A stretch of DNA of 64,000 bases from Sandaracinus amylolyticus (GTDB taxonomy: Bacteria > Myxococcota_A > Polyangia > Polyangiales > Sandaracinaceae), in NCBI RefSeq assembly GCF_021631985.1, contig NZ_CP070225.1:2480001-2544000 (forward strand). The letters are read 5' to 3'. The translations under genes and the position numbers were made by a program. The first letter of the stretch is position 1; each line of letters starts with the position of its first letter. Below, piece by piece: positions 50,793-59,286 of the stretch. Below the pieces are notes generated by a model, which was given only the letters and a program-made list of their open reading frames with translations, searched no databases and was not told the DNA's origin.

Positions 50793-51680
50793 ATGATCCC
50801 TCGGGAGCTCATCAAGAAGCTGCGGACGATCGAGATCCGCACGTCCCGGCTGGCGAACGAACAGCTCGCGGGCGGCTATCACTCGGTCTTCAAGGGCCGC
50901 GGGATGGCGTTCAGCGAGGTGCGCCAGTACCAGCCGGGCGACGACGTGCGCTTCATCGACTGGAACGTCAGCGCGCGCATGAACGAGGTCTACGTCAAGG
51001 TCTTCTCCGAAGAGCGCGAGATGACCGTGATGCTCCTCGTCGATCTCTCGGAGAGCGAGCGCTTCGGGAGCGTCGCGCGGCCGAAGGTCGAGACCGTCGC
51101 CGAGGTCGCGGCGCTGCTCGCGTTCAGCGCGATCAAGAACAACGATCGCGTCGGGCTGATCCTCTTCACCGATCGCGTCGAGCGCTACGTGCCGCCCAAG
51201 AAGGGCAAGGGGCACGTGATGCGCGTGGTGACCGAGATCCTGAACGCGAAGCCGAAGGGGAAGGGCACCGATCTTCGCGTCGCGCTCGATCTGCTCGGCG
51301 GCGTGCAGCGACGTCGCGCGGTGGCGTTCCTGGTGAGCGATCTGATCGCGAAGGACTGGGAGCGCAGCCTGCGCATCGCGTCGGCGCGCCACGATCTCAT
51401 CCCGGTGCAGGTGGTCGATCCGCGCGAGGAAGAGCTGCCCGACGTGGGCTGGGCGCTGATCGAGGATCTCGAGAGCGGCGAGCTGTTGGAGATCGACACC
51501 AGCGATCCCGGAGTGCGCCGGGCGTACGCGTCGCGCGTCGCGAAGGAGCGCGCGATCCGCGAGCAGCTCTTCGGTCGGCTCGGCGTGGATCACGTCACGG
51601 TGCGCACCGATCGTCCGTACGTGCCCGCGCTGGCCGAGCTCTTCCGGCGCCGCGAGAAGCGCATGAAGGGGTACGGATGA
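50793..51680 (+). CDS. DUF58 protein
   Basis: The 295-residue product is the usual partner of MoxR. It has the family core GRGMAFSEVRQYQPGDDVRF, IDWNVSARMNEVYVKVF, and a VWA-like fold with LLVDLSESERFGS carrying DxSxS, then VGLILFTDRVERYVPP. No membrane segment is present, so it should be cytoplasmic. The start is 24 nt after moxR, and the stop overlaps the next gene (ATGA). Confidence 0.9.
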   Translation: MIPRELIKKLRTIEIRTSRLANEQLAGGYHSVFKGRGMAFSEVRQYQPGDDVRFIDWNVSARMNEVYVKVFSEEREMTVMLLVDLSESERFGSVARPKVETVAEVAALLAFSAIKNNDRVGLILFTDRVERYVPPKKGKGHVMRVVTEILNAKPKGKGTDLRVALDLLGGVQRRRAVAFLVSDLIAKDWERSLRIASARHDLIPVQVVDPREEELPDVGWALIEDLESGELLEIDTSDPGVRRAYASRVAKERAIREQLFGRLGVDHVTVRTDRPYVPALAELFRRREKRMKGYG

Positions 51681-53395
51681 GCACGCGGGTCTCGCTGCTC
51701 GCTCTGTCGTTGTTGCTGATCGCGGGCTCGGCGCGCGCGCAGGACGCGGGCTCGCGCGCGCCGGACGCGGGCGCGGGGAGCGACGCGGGCGTCGTGCAAC
51801 CGATCGACGACACGATCGAGGCCGACGTCGATCTCGAGCGCGAGCTGCCGGAGGGACATCGCCCCGACGTGTCGCTGGCGATCGAGCCGCGCGAGGGGCT
51901 CGTCACCGGCGACGTGGTGCACGTGGTGATCACGGTGCGCCTGCCCGAGGGCGACGACGTCGCGGTGCCGCGCCAGCCCTTCGGGCCCTTCGAGCTGCAC
52001 GCGCAGGATCATCGTGATCGTCCGATCGACGGCGGGCGTCGCGAGTACGTGTTCGAGATCGATCTGCTCGCGCTCGAGCCCGGCGAGCACGAGCTGCCGG
52101 CGCTGCGGCTGCGCGTCGTGACCGCGGACGGGACGGTCGGCGCGGTGCGCACCGAGCCGCAGCGCGTGGTGATCGGATCGCTGATCGCGAACGAGCCCGA
52201 TGCGCAGCCGAGGCCGCCGACGCCGCCCGTCGCGGTGATGCAGGACGACTACACGCTCGCGTGGGTGCTCGGGATCCTCGGCGCGATGCTGCTGACGGCG
52301 CTCGCGACGTGGCTGATCGCGCGGTGGTGGAGCCGTCGTCCGAAGAAGGCCGCGCCGCCCCCGCCGCCGAAGCCGGCGTGGGAGACCGCGCTCGCGAAGC
52401 TCGACGCGCTGCGGAAGAAGAGCGCGACGATGCTGGAGAACGGCGAGCACGTCGCGCTCGTCGACGGGATCAGCGACGCGCTGCGCGAGTACCTCGGCGC
52501 GCGGTTCGACTTCAACGGCCTCGAGAGCACGACGGATGAGGTGATCGCGCGGATGCGCGCGGCGCGGCCGGCGGGGTCGACGGTGCAGGAAGTGACCGCG
52601 CTGCTCGGCGACTGCGATCTCGTGAAGTTCGCGAAGGCGGTCCCCTCGCAGGACGAGTGCGAGCGGATGATCGACGGCGCGGTGCGGATCGTGCGGACGA
52701 CGATGTCGACCGTGGCGCCGGCGATCACGCCGCCGGCGGCGGCGGCGGGTGCGGTTCCGACTGCGCCTGCGGCTCCGAGCGCGCCTGCTCCGAGCGCGCC
52801 TGCGGTCGTCGAAGCGCCGACGGTCGTCGAAGCGCCGGCGGTCGTCGAGCCGACCGAGCCGACTCCCGTCGAGTCTCCGCCGATCGTCGTCGCGCCCGAC
52901 GTGTCGATCATCGCGCCCGAGCTGATCGCGCGACCGATTCCCGTCACGCGCGAGTCGCCTGCGGTCACCTCGCTCTCCGCGCCGCCGCCCGAGCCTGCGC
53001 GCGGCGCGCCGATCACGCTGCCGCTCGTCGTCGCGTCGCCCGACGCGCTCTCGCCGGTGCTCACCGCGTCGGTGCTCGGCGCGGTCGAGTCGCGGGCGCT
53101 CGATCCCGACTTCGACGGGACCGTGATCGTCACGCTGAGCCCGTCGCTGCCCGACGAGCACGCGGCGCGTCAGGCGCTGCGCAGCGTGCACGCCGAGCTC
53201 ACCTCCGCCCTCGCGACGCGACGCACGGCGAACGGTGCGCGCGTGCGGCTCGTCATCGAGCACCTGCACGAGTCGGCGCGCGAGGCCGTGCTCGAAGGCC
53301 GCGAGCCGCGCAAGACGATCTACGACGCGCCCTCGCCGCACTCGACGCTCACCGGGAACGCGTTCGATCGCGGCGGCGGGGAGGGCTCGTCGTGA
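51677..53395 (+). CDS. Bat-operon membrane protein, DUF4381-like, with extra C-terminal domain
   Basis: The 572-residue product has a signal peptide (LLALSLLLIAGSARA), an exported beta-rich part (about 40-175), one membrane helix (about 195-215, LAWVLGILGAMLLTALATWL), and a cytoplasmic helical domain (about 235-345) of the type found between DUF58 and the VWA genes. After that comes a Pro/Ala/Val-rich linker with repeated VVEAP units and a C-terminal domain of about 100 residues (FDGTVIVTLSPSLPDEHAAR, LHESAREAVLEGREPRKTIY). That last domain is not usual for the family and I do not recognise it. Confidence 0.8.
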   Translation: MSTRVSLLALSLLLIAGSARAQDAGSRAPDAGAGSDAGVVQPIDDTIEADVDLERELPEGHRPDVSLAIEPREGLVTGDVVHVVITVRLPEGDDVAVPRQPFGPFELHAQDHRDRPIDGGRREYVFEIDLLALEPGEHELPALRLRVVTADGTVGAVRTEPQRVVIGSLIANEPDAQPRPPTPPVAVMQDDYTLAWVLGILGAMLLTALATWLIARWWSRRPKKAAPPPPPKPAWETALAKLDALRKKSATMLENGEHVALVDGISDALREYLGARFDFNGLESTTDEVIARMRAARPAGSTVQEVTALLGDCDLVKFAKAVPSQDECERMIDGAVRIVRTTMSTVAPAITPPAAAAGAVPTAPAAPSAPAPSAPAVVEAPTVVEAPAVVEPTEPTPVESPPIVVAPDVSIIAPELIARPIPVTRESPAVTSLSAPPPEPARGAPITLPLVVASPDALSPVLTASVLGAVESRALDPDFDGTVIVTLSPSLPDEHAARQALRSVHAELTSALATRRTANGARVRLVIEHLHESAREAVLEGREPRKTIYDAPSPHSTLTGNAFDRGGGEGSS

Positions 53396-54510
53396 AGCCC
53401 TGGGTCCGCATCCTCGCGACGATCGGGTGGACCTTCGCGTTCCTCGTGCCGGTCGCGTACGTCTGCGCGTGGGCGATCGAGGGGCACTACGAGGTGCCGC
53501 TCGAGGCGGGCTCGTTCCGCTTCGAGCGACCGTGGGCCGCGCTGCTCCTCGTCGCGGCGCCGCTCGTGTGGCTCGCCCGCGCGTGGCTCCATCACGACCA
53601 CGCGCCGCGCATCCTGCTCTCGCGCACCGGCGATCTCGCGAAGGTCGCGCGCGGTGGGCTGCGCCTGTGGGCCGCGCCCGCGCTCGTCGGGATGCGCGTC
53701 GTCGCGGTGCTGCTGCTCGTGCTCGGGCTCATGGGGCCGCAGTCGATCCACGCGCGCGACTCCGCGGAGATCGAGGGCATCGACATGGTGCTCACGCTCG
53801 ACGTCTCGCTCTCCATGCAGGCCGGCGACATCCAGCCGAACCGCTTCGAGGCGATGCAGGACGTCGTCGACGACTTCATCCGCCGTCGCCCCAACGATCG
53901 CATGGGCGCCGTCGTGTTCGGGCGCGACGCCTACACGCTGCTGCCGCTGACGACCGACAAGGAAGCGCTGCGCGGGATGATCGCGGAGCTCGAGCTCGGC
54001 ATGGTCGACGGGCGCGGCACCGCGATCGGCAATGCGCTCGGCACCGCGCTCAATCGACTGCGTCGCTCCGAGGCCGAGAGCCGCGTCGTCATCCTGCTCA
54101 CCGACGGCGACTCGAACAGCGGCAACGTCTCGCCCGATCAGGCGGCCGAGTTCGCGCGAACGATGGGCGTGCGCGTCTACACCATCCTGATGGGCCAGGA
54201 CGAGTCGGCGCGGGTGCAGGCGGGCACCGACGTGTTCGGTCGTCCGCTCTGGGATCGCGGCAACTTCCCGATCAACCCCGAGCTCATGCAGCGCCTCGCG
54301 GAGCGCACCGGCGGCGAGTCGTTCGTCGCGTCGGATCGTCGCGGGCTCGAGCAGAGCTTCCACTCGATCCTCGATCGCCTCGAGCGCAGCGAGATCGAGG
54401 ACACCGGGCGCGTCTACGGAGAGCTCTTCCCGGCGCTCGTCGTGCCCGCGCTCGCGCTGATGGTGCTCGAGCTGCTGCTCGCGTCGCTCTGGCTGCGGAG
54501 GTGGCCGTGA
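53392..54510 (+). CDS. batA: BatA-like VWA-domain membrane protein
   Basis: GTG 53392 overlaps the preceding stop. The 372-residue protein has two N-terminal membrane segments, a loop with PRILLSRTGDLAKVARGG, a third (LVGMRVVAVLLLVLGLMGP), then a VWA domain with an intact metal site, MVLTLDVSLSMQAGDI (DxSxS), PLTTDKEALRGM and ILLTDGDSNSGN, and a C-terminal membrane segment (ALVVPALALMVLELLLASLW). This is the BatA layout. It would present its VWA domain in the periplasm with BatB. Confidence 0.88.
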   Translation: MKPWVRILATIGWTFAFLVPVAYVCAWAIEGHYEVPLEAGSFRFERPWAALLLVAAPLVWLARAWLHHDHAPRILLSRTGDLAKVARGGLRLWAAPALVGMRVVAVLLLVLGLMGPQSIHARDSAEIEGIDMVLTLDVSLSMQAGDIQPNRFEAMQDVVDDFIRRRPNDRMGAVVFGRDAYTLLPLTTDKEALRGMIAELELGMVDGRGTAIGNALGTALNRLRRSEAESRVVILLTDGDSNSGNVSPDQAAEFARTMGVRVYTILMGQDESARVQAGTDVFGRPLWDRGNFPINPELMQRLAERTGGESFVASDRRGLEQSFHSILDRLERSEIEDTGRVYGELFPALVVPALALMVLELLLASLWLRRWP

Positions 54511-55592
54511 GCTGGCGCGACTCCGATCTGCTCTGGCTGCTCGCGATGGTGCCGCTCCTCGCGGGGCTGCCGATCTTCGCGTGGTGGCGTCGGCGTCGCG
54601 CGACGGAGCGCTTCGGCGACGAGGGCACGGTGCGGTCGTTGGTCGCGGGTCGCTCGGGGCCGTGGCGCGCGACGCGTGCGGTGCTCTGGGTGCTCGCGAT
54701 CGCGCTGACGATCGTCGCGCTCGCGGGGCCGCAGTGGGGCAGTCGCACGCGCGTGCTGCGCAAGCGCGGCATCGACGTCGTGATCGCGCTCGACTTCAGC
54801 AAGAGCATGCTCGCGCGCGACGTGCGGCCGAGCCGCATCGATCGCGCGAAGGCCGAGGTGGTTCGTTTCGTCGAGGAGCTCGACGGAGATCGGGTCGGCG
54901 TCGTCGCGTTCGCGGGCGAGACGATGGAGTTCCCGATGACCACGGACTACGCGGCGCTCGCGTTGTTCCTGCAGGATCTCGGGCCCTACGACATGCCGGT
55001 CGGCGGCACGGCGATCGCGCGCGCGCTGACCGCGGCGGAGCGCCTGCTCGATCGTGCGGGGCGTCGTGGTGGGGGCGCGGCGGAGGCTCCGCCCGAAGAG
55101 GGCACGCAGCGCTCGCGCGTCGTGATCCTCATGACCGACGGCGAGGATCACGAGGGCAATCCGGTCGAGGTCGCGCAGCGTCTCGGCGAGAGCGGCGTGC
55201 GCGTGTACGTGGTCGGCATCGGATCGCGGACCGGCGAGCCGATCCCGACGTACGCGCCCGACGGAACGTGGACCGGCTATCTGCGCGACGAGCAGGGACA
55301 GCTCGTGCAGACCGCGCTCACCGAGGACAACGAGCGACAGCTGCGTGAGATCGCGGAGGCGACCGGCGGTCGCTACTTCGCGGCAGGGCGCGGCGGCGTG
55401 GGCGTGGATCAGATCCGCGCCGAGATGCGGCAGATGCACCAGGACGAGCAGCGGACGCGTCGGGTGACGGTGCAGGAGGATCGCTACGCGCTCCTGCTCT
55501 TCCCGGCGTTCCTGCTCTTCGTGCTCGAGGCGTTGCTGCCCGACGCGTGGACGGGACGCTGGCGACGGCGCAGGACGGAGGCGGGACGATGA
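54507..55592 (+). CDS. batB: BatB-like VWA-domain membrane protein
   Basis: GTG 54507 overlaps the batA stop. The 361-residue product shows the same plan as BatA: two N-terminal hydrophobic segments, a VWA domain with VVIALDFSKSMLARDVRPS (DxSxS), MTTDYAALALFL and VILMTDGEDHEGNPVEVA, and a C-terminal hydrophobic segment (LLLFPAFLLFVLEALLP). It carries a longer loop after GTAIARALTAAERL. BatA and BatB are predicted to form a complex. Confidence 0.9.
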   Translation: MSWRDSDLLWLLAMVPLLAGLPIFAWWRRRRATERFGDEGTVRSLVAGRSGPWRATRAVLWVLAIALTIVALAGPQWGSRTRVLRKRGIDVVIALDFSKSMLARDVRPSRIDRAKAEVVRFVEELDGDRVGVVAFAGETMEFPMTTDYAALALFLQDLGPYDMPVGGTAIARALTAAERLLDRAGRRGGGAAEAPPEEGTQRSRVVILMTDGEDHEGNPVEVAQRLGESGVRVYVVGIGSRTGEPIPTYAPDGTWTGYLRDEQGQLVQTALTEDNERQLREIAEATGGRYFAAGRGGVGVDQIRAEMRQMHQDEQRTRRVTVQEDRYALLLFPAFLLFVLEALLPDAWTGRWRRRRTEAGR

Positions 55593-56575
55593 CGACGCGC
55601 ACCGTGCTCTTCTCGATCGGGCTCGCGATGATGGCGGCGATGCCGGCGCGCGCGTCGGCGTGGGAGCTCTTCCGGAGCGAGAACGGCGACGTGCGCGAGG
55701 GCAACGAGCGGCTCGCGGCGGGAGACCACGCGGGCGCGCTCGCGGCGTACGACCGCGCGGCGCGGGTGCTGCCGGGCGAGGCGGGCGTCCACCTGGATCG
55801 AGGGCTGGCGCTGCTCGCGGCGGGGCAGCTCGATCCGGCGCGCGAGGCGCTGCGGCTCGCGACCGAGCCTCCCGCGAGCCGCGAGATCCGCGCGGCGGCG
55901 CACTACAACCTGGGCCTCGCGTTCTACCAGCAGGCCGACGCGGCCGCGGGCGAGGAGAACCACGAGGAAGCGCAGCGCCTGTTCCGCGAGGCCGCGGACG
56001 CGTTCCGCAGCTCGCTGCGTCAGGTGCCGGGCAACCGCGATGCCGGCTGGAACCTCGAGCTCGCGCTGCGGCGCATCCGCGAGCAAGAGGAGCAGCAGCA
56101 ACAGCAGGAAGAGCAAGAGCAGCAGGACCAGCAGGACCAAGAGCAGCAGGACCAGCAGGATCAGCAGCAGGACCAGCAGGACCAGCAGCAACAGGACCAG
56201 CAGGACCAGCAGGACCAGCAGCAACAGGACCAGCAGGATCAGCAGCAGGACCAGCAGGATCAGCAGCAGGACCAGCAGGACTCGCAGCAGCAGGATCAGC
56301 AGGACGAGTCGTCCGACTCGGGCGAGCGCGACGATCAGCAGCAGCAGGACCAGCAGGACTCGCAGCAGCAGCCGGGTGAGAGCCCCGAGGGACAACGCGA
56401 GGATCAGCCGAGCGGCGAGAGCGAGTCGGAGGCCTCGGGCGCCCAGGAGCGCTCGCTGCCGCCCGACATGGAGCGCGTGCTCGATGCGCTGCAGGACGGC
56501 GAGGAGAACCTCGAGCGCTCGATGGCGCGGGCGCGCGGACAGCGCGAGCAGCGGCGCGTGGAGCGCGACTGGTGA
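55589..56575 (+). CDS. batC: BatC-like TPR protein with long Gln/Asp repeat
   Basis: ATG 55589 overlaps the batB stop (ATGA). The 328-residue product has a signal peptide (SIGLAMMAAMPARASA), two to three TPR units (REGNERLAAGDHAGALAAYD, YNLGLAFYQQADAAAGEENH), and then a very low-complexity run made mostly of DQQ/QQD units (nucleotides about 56085-56375), followed by an acidic tail. The Gln/Asp tract is encoded by GACCAGCAG repeats. Such tracts can expand or shrink in whole codons. Antisense to it lies a Leu-rich open frame that is not a gene. Confidence 0.82.
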   Translation: MTTRTVLFSIGLAMMAAMPARASAWELFRSENGDVREGNERLAAGDHAGALAAYDRAARVLPGEAGVHLDRGLALLAAGQLDPAREALRLATEPPASREIRAAAHYNLGLAFYQQADAAAGEENHEEAQRLFREAADAFRSSLRQVPGNRDAGWNLELALRRIREQEEQQQQQEEQEQQDQQDQEQQDQQDQQQDQQDQQQQDQQDQQDQQQQDQQDQQQDQQDQQQDQQDSQQQDQQDESSDSGERDDQQQQDQQDSQQQPGESPEGQREDQPSGESESEASGAQERSLPPDMERVLDALQDGEENLERSMARARGQREQRRVERDW

Positions 56576-58443
56576 CGATGCGCCGCGCGCTCTCGTCGTT
56601 CGCCGCTGCGTGCTTCGCGATCGCGCTCGCGCCGGCGGTCGTGCGCGCGCAGTCCGCGAACGTGACGATGAGCGCCGACCGCACGCAGGTGAACGTCGGC
56701 GACTCGTTCCGGCTGCAAGTTCGCGTCGACGTGAGCAACGCGCAGGCGCCCCAGCCCGAGCTGCCCGATCTCTCCGCGTTCGACGTGCTGAGCCAGCAGG
56801 TCTCGCGGCCCATGCAGTTCAGCTTCGGGTTCGGCTCGCAGACGCAGGTCGTGCAGTCGACCGCGGTCTATCTGTTCGTGCTCCGCGCGAACCAACCGGG
56901 GCGCTTCGATCTGCGCGCGCCGCGGGTGACGATCCAGGGCCGCGAGTACGTCGGCAACGCGCTGACGATCGTGGTCGGTGGCGCGGGCTCGCCGCAGGCG
57001 CAGCAACAACCGCAGCCGCAGCAACAACAGCCCTCGTCGGCGCCGCCCACCGGCACGCTCGACGGCGCGATCTACGACGATCAGGCGTTCCTGCGCACGG
57101 TGGTCGATCGCTCGGAGGCCCGTCCCGGCGAGCAGATCACGGTCACGCTCTATCTGTACGTGCGCGGCGCGCTGCGCGGCTCGCCGACGATCACGCGCGA
57201 GGCGACGACCGACGGGTTCTGGGTGCACGATCTCCTGCCGCCGGCGCGCACGCTCGATGCGACCACGCAGGTCGTCGGCTCGGTGCCGTTCCGCGTCTAC
57301 GTGCTGCGTCGCTTCGCGGCGTTCCCGCTGCGCGAGGGGGAGCTCACGATCGGCGCGCCGACCGTGACGATCCCGATGGGCAGTGTGTTCGACATCTTCG
57401 CGGGCGGACCGCAGCCGGACGCCGAGCGCACCGGTGTGCCGCTGACCGTGCAGGTGCGCGCGCTGCCCGCGGAAGGGCGCCCCGCGGGTGAGGTGCACGT
57501 CGGTCAGCTGGGCCTCGATGCGACGCTCGATCGCACGCAGGTGCCGACCGGCGACGCGGTGACGCTCACGCTGCGCGCGACCGGCAGCGGTCACGTGCAG
57601 GCGCTGCGCATCGAGGGCCCGCAGCTCGACGGCCTGCGCGTCCTCGCGCCGCAGACGCGCGACGAGATCAGCGCGCCCGGCGATCTCGTGGCGGGCACGC
57701 GCACGTTCGAGTGGCTGATCGTGCCGGAGCGCGAGGGCACGTACACGATCCCGCCGTTCCGCGTCGCGACGTTCGATCCTGCGAGCGGCGCGTACCGCGT
57801 CGTGGAGAGCGCGCCGATCACGCTGACCGCCGCGGGCAATCCCGTCGGCGGCGCGGTGCCGAGCGCGCAGGGCGACGAGGTGAGGCCGCAGGCGCCCGAC
57901 GCGGAGCACGTCGCGCAGCTCGGTCCGGTGCGCACGCGCAGCGCGCTCGCGCGGGGCGACACCGCGCTCGCCGATCGCGCGTGGTACCCGTGGGCGCTCG
58001 CGTCGTTCCCGCTCGCGTGGCTCGGGCTCGTGATCGGCATCGCAGCGCGTCGTCGCGCGGCGGCGCGCGGCGCGCAGAGCTCGCCGCAGAAGGTCACGAA
58101 GGAGGCGCGCAAGCGGCTCGCGGTCGCGGAGTCGCACGCGGAGAAGGGCGATGCGCGCGCGTTCTACGCATCGCTCACGCTCGCGCTGCGCTCGGTGATC
58201 GAGGGCCGGCTCGGCGAGTCGGTGGGCAGTGTCACGCATCGACAGCTCGAGCGCCGGCTCGCGGAGCGCGGCATGAGCGACGCGCTCGCGAAGCGCGTGG
58301 TCGAGGAGCTCGAGGCCTACGAGATGGCGCGCTTCAGCGCGAGCGCGGCGGAGCGAGACGAGATGCAGAGCGCGCTCGCGCGAGCGCGCGAGCTGATCGG
58401 CGAGCTCGACCGCTTCGTGCCGACCGCGGAGGACGAGCGATGA
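56572..58443 (+). CDS. batD: BatD-like protein
   Basis: GTG 56572 overlaps the batC stop; ATG 56578 is a nearby alternative. The 623-residue protein has a signal peptide (FAAACFAIALAPAVVRAQ), several beta-sandwich modules (VTMSADRTQVNVGDSFRLQV, and GLDATLDRTQVPTGDAVTLT near 310), one Gln/Pro-rich linker (about 140-160), a membrane segment near 480 (WALASFPLAWLGLVIGIA), and a cytoplasmic helical tail. The module order is that of BatD, an exported accessory with Ig-like domains. It would act in the periplasm with BatA/BatB. Confidence 0.88.
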   Translation: MTMRRALSSFAAACFAIALAPAVVRAQSANVTMSADRTQVNVGDSFRLQVRVDVSNAQAPQPELPDLSAFDVLSQQVSRPMQFSFGFGSQTQVVQSTAVYLFVLRANQPGRFDLRAPRVTIQGREYVGNALTIVVGGAGSPQAQQQPQPQQQQPSSAPPTGTLDGAIYDDQAFLRTVVDRSEARPGEQITVTLYLYVRGALRGSPTITREATTDGFWVHDLLPPARTLDATTQVVGSVPFRVYVLRRFAAFPLREGELTIGAPTVTIPMGSVFDIFAGGPQPDAERTGVPLTVQVRALPAEGRPAGEVHVGQLGLDATLDRTQVPTGDAVTLTLRATGSGHVQALRIEGPQLDGLRVLAPQTRDEISAPGDLVAGTRTFEWLIVPEREGTYTIPPFRVATFDPASGAYRVVESAPITLTAAGNPVGGAVPSAQGDEVRPQAPDAEHVAQLGPVRTRSALARGDTALADRAWYPWALASFPLAWLGLVIGIAARRRAAARGAQSSPQKVTKEARKRLAVAESHAEKGDARAFYASLTLALRSVIEGRLGESVGSVTHRQLERRLAERGMSDALAKRVVEELEAYEMARFSASAAERDEMQSALARARELIGELDRFVPTAEDER

Positions 58444-59222
58444 AGCGCGCGCTCGTGACCTCGGCGATCGCGCTCGCAGCCGTCGCGCTGGCGAGCTCGA
58501 GCGCGCGCGCCGAGACGCTCGACGATCTCTTCCGCGCCGGCAACGAGGCGTACTTCCGCGGCGCGTACGACGATGCCTCGTCGCGCTACGAGGAGCTCGT
58601 GGAGCTCGGCGTGCGCGACGCCGACGTCTTCTACAACCTCGGCACCGCGTACGCGCGGCAGGGCCGTCATGGCCGCGCGATCGCGGCGTACGAGCGCGCG
58701 CTCCGGGTGCGGCCCTCCGATGCCGAGGCCGCGACCGCGCTCCGGCATGCGCGCGATGCGCTCGCGTCGCGTCGCGCCGATCGCGAGGGCGAGGCGACGA
58801 TGGCGAGCGACGAAGGGCTCGCCCACGCGGTGTTCGGGCGCCTCTCGCGCGACGCGCTCGCGAGCGCGGTGCTGGTGCTCGACGCGCTCTTCTTCGCGGT
58901 GCTCGCGGCGTTCCTCTTCGTGCGGCGGGAGACGGCGCGGCTGGCGCTGGGCATCGGTGCGCCCTTGCTCGGTCTCGCGCTCGGCGCCGCGTCGCTCGGT
59001 CTCGCGATCCGCTCGGGCGCGTTCGACGAGGGCGTGGCCGCGGTCGTGGTGGCCGATCGCGTCCCGCTGCGCGAGGGGCCGCACGAGGACGCGCAGGAGC
59101 GTGCGCGCGTGCGGGAAGGCGAGCGCGCGTGGATCGTCGGCGAGGACGGCGCGTGGGTCCACGTGCGGGCCGGCGGGCGCGAAGGCTGGGTCGAGGGCGC
59201 GCAGGTCGTGCGCATCGACTGA
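58440..59222 (+). CDS. batE: BatE-like TPR and SH3-domain protein
   Basis: ATG 58440 overlaps the batD stop. The 260-residue product has a signal peptide (SAIALAAVALASSSARAE), TPR units (LFRAGNEAYFRGAYDDASSR, YNLGTAYARQGRHGRAIAAY), two hydrophobic segments in the middle (LASAVLVLDALFFAVLAAFL and LALGIGAPLLGLALGAASLG), and a C-terminal bacterial SH3-like domain (VVVADRVPLREGPHEDAQER). The plan is that of BatE and closes the operon. It ends 64 nt from a converging TPR gene. Confidence 0.85.
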   Translation: MKRALVTSAIALAAVALASSSARAETLDDLFRAGNEAYFRGAYDDASSRYEELVELGVRDADVFYNLGTAYARQGRHGRAIAAYERALRVRPSDAEAATALRHARDALASRRADREGEATMASDEGLAHAVFGRLSRDALASAVLVLDALFFAVLAAFLFVRRETARLALGIGAPLLGLALGAASLGLAIRSGAFDEGVAAVVVADRVPLREGPHEDAQERARVREGERAWIVGEDGAWVHVRAGGREGWVEGAQVVRID

Positions 59223-59286
59223 TTTGCCCGGGCCCTGTCGACCCCCGAGCTGCGCGCTCGGCGCGTCTGGTCAGCCTTCGACCGCG

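Noticed and set aside
55484-56395. A 303-residue minus-strand open frame made of LLL/VLL repeats that looks like a membrane protein
   Set aside because: It is the antisense of the Gln/Asp repeat in batC. It has no ribosome site, its composition follows from the CAG/GAC repeat, and the plus-strand gene is clearly real.
59223-59286. A strong terminator between batE and the converging TPR gene
   Set aside because: Only a 5-bp stem (CCGAG/CTCGG) is visible, too weak to call.
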